Positions 61,558 to 64,000 of a stretch of DNA of 64,000 nt are shown here, one piece after another. Both the position numbers and the translations under genes were made by a program. The DNA lies in the NCBI GenBank assembly GCA_030529625.1, contig JAUMWN010000001.1, positions 1 through 64,000 of the forward strand, read 5' to 3'. The notes below the pieces were generated by a model. It was not told where the DNA came from. It worked only from the letters and a program-made list of their open reading frames with translations, and did not search any database. Positions within the stretch are counted from its first letter, which is position 1. Each line of letters starts with the position of its first letter. Origin of the DNA: Coriobacteriales bacterium. Its GTDB lineage: Bacteria; Actinomycetota; Coriobacteriia; Coriobacteriales; Atopobiaceae.

Positions 61558-61681
61558 GGGGGCGACTCCTCACTCGAGTGATAAAACACACATACGGCGG
61601 CTATTGTACCCGACTCCAACAAAAGCTATCGAACGCACATCAAATTGGAAAAGCTGGGCGACCACGCTCGTACGCACCGCC

Positions 61682-62938
61682 TTACGAGAGCTGCGCCACC
61701 TCAGCGGGGGCAAGCGACCAGAGGGCGCCAAAGACCTCGTTGCCCAAGAGCCAGCCCTTGTTGGTGGGGACCATGCCGCCGGCGTCAAGGCGCACGAGTC
61801 CCTCCTCCTCCAGGCGCCCAACCGTGCGCTCCAGGTCCTTCCCAAATATGCTCGCGGCCTCCGCTATGAGGCACTCGTCGATACCCCACACAAGCCGCAT
61901 GCCAAGCATGAGGTCTTCCGCCATGGCCTGCTCCGCCGTGAGCAGCTCGCCCGAGAATTCCATGTCGCAAACGCTTGGGGCACGCGCTATGCGCTCCCAG
62001 GGGCTCTCCACCCGAAGTCGCACACGCTCCACCCAGCTCTCAAGCCGAGGAAGCTGCGGAGCGCGGGTGCGCAGCTTGTGGTATGCGCCACGGTCCAACA
62101 TGCTGGCCGCACCATGTCCCACACCAATATAGGGCACGCCAGTCCAGTACGCCATGTTGTGCAGGCACCGCCTGCCCTCACGCGCGTAGCTTGCGACCTC
62201 ATAGCGCACAAATCCAGCCTTGCGCAAAGCCTCCTGGGCCGCCTCCATGCGCCTGGCCTGAACCTCCTCGTCGTTCCAGGCGGGATCATCGTTGGCGTGA
62301 CGATCGCCCAGTGGCGTGTTTGGCTCGAGCGTGAGCGGATAGACGCTGAGGTGACCCACGCCTAGGTCGCAGGCCTCAGACAGCGTGGCCGCCCACGTCG
62401 CATCCGTTTGATGTGGGATGGCGCACATCAGGTCCGTCGACACGTCAAGCCCCGTGGCAACCGCGGCACGCACGCTCTCCTTGGCCTGGCGCGCGTTGTG
62501 TAGACGCCCGAGTGTCGCGAGCTCTACATCTGCCAACGACTGCACGCCAACGGAGAGCCGCGTGGCGCCTCCAGCCTCGACTGCCGCAAGGACCTCGGCC
62601 GTAAGGCTGTCTGGGTTCGCCTCGCAGGTGAGCTCCTGCATGCCCAGCGCACATGCGCGCATGTGCCGCACAAGCCCAGAAAGGGTATCTGCGCCCAGCA
62701 TGCTTGGGGTACCTCCGCCCACATATCCTGTGCGACACGCTTCGAGCAGCCCGCATTCGGCAAGCTCGTCCAACTGGCGTCGCAGTGAATGGACGTATCT
62801 TGTGATGCGCCCATCTGCCGCATCGGTCGCCCAGCTCGCAAAGTCGCAGTAGACGCACTTCCTCACACAAAACGGCACGTGCACATAGAGCGCGCCGGCA
62901 GACCCTGATACCTCGCGCCAGCGCCAGTCAGCGCTCAT
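61682..62938 (-). CDS. hemW: Heme chaperone HemW (radical SAM)
   Basis: A 418-aa protein of the HemN/HemW family. The radical SAM motif is PFCVRKCVYCDF (about residue 23-34), with GGGTPSML (about 73) and ETTCEANPDSLT-like text following. HemW binds heme rather than decarboxylating coproporphyrinogen; the missing fourth HemN cysteine and length around 400 fit HemW. The start overlaps the dus stop (ATGA). Confidence 0.93.
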   Translation of the reverse strand: MSADWRWREVSGSAGALYVHVPFCVRKCVYCDFASWATDAADGRITRYVHSLRRQLDELAECGLLEACRTGYVGGGTPSMLGADTLSGLVRHMRACALGMQELTCEANPDSLTAEVLAAVEAGGATRLSVGVQSLADVELATLGRLHNARQAKESVRAAVATGLDVSTDLMCAIPHQTDATWAATLSEACDLGVGHLSVYPLTLEPNTPLGDRHANDDPAWNDEEVQARRMEAAQEALRKAGFVRYEVASYAREGRRCLHNMAYWTGVPYIGVGHGAASMLDRGAYHKLRTRAPQLPRLESWVERVRLRVESPWERIARAPSVCDMEFSGELLTAEQAMAEDLMLGMRLVWGIDECLIAEAASIFGKDLERTVGRLEEEGLVRLDAGGMVPTNKGWLLGNEVFGALWSLAPAEVAQLS

Positions 62939-63984
62939 GCGTCGCCCACCTCAGCCCGCAGTCTCTGAGCAAGCTCCAGGTAATCATCAAGTGTCACACA
63001 GGCCGTGGCGAGTCCTCGCCAGTACGCCGCGCGAGGGAGCCCGCGCAGGTACCATCCGGCCAGGCTCCTACCTCGCGCCATGTGCGCGCCCGTCGCGTCG
63101 AGCAAGCGCACGTGCTCGCAAAACGCCTCTATGCGCCGTGATGCGGAGGGTGCCTGGATTTCGCTCCCCGCTAGCGCTGAGCGCGCCTGTCCAAACACCC
63201 AGGGATTACCATAGGTGCCGCGTGCCACCATCACCGCCGTACAGCCGCACTCTCGCAGCATGCGCACAGCCTCGCCAGCGCCGCGCACGTCGCCCGATCC
63301 TATCACCGGCACGTCCACAGCGCTTGCCACCCTCGTCACCACGTCCCAGTCGGCCTCGCCCCTATACATTTGGTTCGCGTAGCGTCCGTGCACGGCAATC
63401 GCGCAGGCACCCGCGTCGGCCATCGCGCGGGCGAAATCTGGAGCAACCTCCTCGCCCATACGACGACCGCGGCGAATCTTAACCGTTACCGGCACCGAGG
63501 ATGTGCCCACGCAGGTCCTCACGATGCGCGCGGCAAGCTCTGGCTCATCCAAGAGCGCAGATCCTGCGCCTCCCTTGGTCACCTTGGGAACCGGACAGGC
63601 CATGTTTATATCTATCAGCGCAAGGCGGTCGCCCACCCCCGCGCACACCTTCTCCACGGCCTCGGCAAAGTGGTCACAGTCAGAGCCAAACAGCTGCACC
63701 GCGATGTCGGGTTCCAGGTCCTCGGGCTCCACGAGCTCCCAGGTCTTCTCGCTGCGGTAGTGGATGCCCGTAACGCTCACCATCTCGGAATACGCGAGCG
63801 CAGCACCACCTGCGCGTGCCATGATGCGATACGCGGCATCGCTCACCCCCGCCATGGGTGCCATAAGAAACGGGTTATGCGCGAGACGCTGCGCCAGGGA
63901 GCCCTTTGCGCAGAACGGCTCGATCGCGGGTGCCAGGCCGCTCGACGCGGCACAGGCCTCAAGGATGGCTCGGGTATCGCTCAC
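62935..63984 (-). CDS. dus: tRNA-dihydrouridine synthase
   Basis: A 349-aa FMN enzyme reducing uridine to dihydrouridine in tRNA. The family opening FLMAPMAGVSDAAYR (about 39-53), the catalytic Cys in INMACPVPKVTKGGAGSALL (about 128), VTVKIRRG, AVHGRYANQMYRGEADW and IGSGDVRGAGEA are all present. Best fit is DusB-type. The GTG start at 63984 overlaps the end of the gene entering from the right (GTGA). Confidence 0.95.
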   Translation of the reverse strand: MSDTRAILEACAASSGLAPAIEPFCAKGSLAQRLAHNPFLMAPMAGVSDAAYRIMARAGGAALAYSEMVSVTGIHYRSEKTWELVEPEDLEPDIAVQLFGSDCDHFAEAVEKVCAGVGDRLALIDINMACPVPKVTKGGAGSALLDEPELAARIVRTCVGTSSVPVTVKIRRGRRMGEEVAPDFARAMADAGACAIAVHGRYANQMYRGEADWDVVTRVASAVDVPVIGSGDVRGAGEAVRMLRECGCTAVMVARGTYGNPWVFGQARSALAGSEIQAPSASRRIEAFCEHVRLLDATGAHMARGRSLAGWYLRGLPRAAYWRGLATACVTLDDYLELAQRLRAEVGDA

Positions 63985-64000
63985 TCGTCGTCAACCTTGA
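63981..64000 (-). CDS. 3' end of an upstream gene, product not identifiable
   Basis: The minus-strand frame reads KVDDE and TGA at the window edge, overlapping the dus GTG start by the usual GTGA. Only five codons are visible, so no function can be named. Confidence 0.5.

Overview
The window is about 60% G+C and reads as a continuous piece of a Coriobacteriia chromosome (Atopobiaceae or Olsenella/Collinsella-like). The evidence for this is inferential: high G+C with Firmicutes-like gene orders, a GarA-type FHA protein next to an FtsR-like MerR regulator (an actinobacterial pairing), RNase Y together with RNase J, fermentative AdhE, and SpoVS without other sporulation genes. No rRNA, tRNA, CRISPR array or transposase was seen. 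Most genes are packed in minus-strand operons with ATGA or GTGA stop/start overlaps.

Layout. 1-6.1 kb holds the end of adhE, an APH-family kinase, a lipoprotein, then folA/thyA and small membrane or regulatory genes. 6.1-8 kb holds a GH32 sucrose hydrolase. 8.3-11.7 kb holds one 1131-aa protein that looks like a UPF1/DNA2-type helicase with every catalytic motif eroded. 11.8-18.5 kb is a plus-strand run: a pgsA-like gene, a D,D-carboxypeptidase, a GcvT-like protein, ridA, a garA-like FHA gene, an ftsR-like merR gene, apt and a ClC antiporter. 18.5-22.9 kb has a 38-aa membrane protein, trxB, nrdR-dut, and a divergent SOS pair (a LysM membrane protein resembling YneA, and lexA).

22.9-47.4 kb is one long minus-strand housekeeping block in transcription order rpsO, pnp, zinc-ribbon gene, rnj, ftsK, rodZ-like, rimO, pgsA, cinA, recA, recX, rny, GHKL ATPase, spoVS, miaB, miaA, hflX. 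The order is close to that of Bacillus and Clostridium. It is broken once: an opposite-strand ABC transporter (32.2-35.1 kb), whose permease frame carries two in-frame TAG codons, sits between cinA and recA. 47.7-54.2 kb is an array of three secreted ChW-repeat proteins ending in NlpC/P60-like or L,D-transpeptidase domains. 54.3-64 kb is a second conserved minus-strand block: dus, hemW, a membrane-anchored DnaJ-like protein, dnaJ, mtaB, phoH, ybeY, dgkA, era, recO.

Together the genes cover SOS control (LexA sites at recA and at lexA/LysM), RNA decay (PNPase, RNase J, RNase Y, YbeY), tRNA and ribosomal-protein modification (MiaA, MiaB, MtaB, RimO, Dus), division and envelope (FtsK, RodZ-like, DacA, DgkA, two CDP-alcohol phosphatidyltransferases, the ChW array) and nucleotide supply (ThyA, DHFR, Dut, NrdR, Apt). 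Two non-coding repeat families stand out: a ~101-bp double-palindrome hairpin present twice with compensatory arm changes, and a GGGGACTGTCCCC inverted-repeat family present at five intergenic sites.
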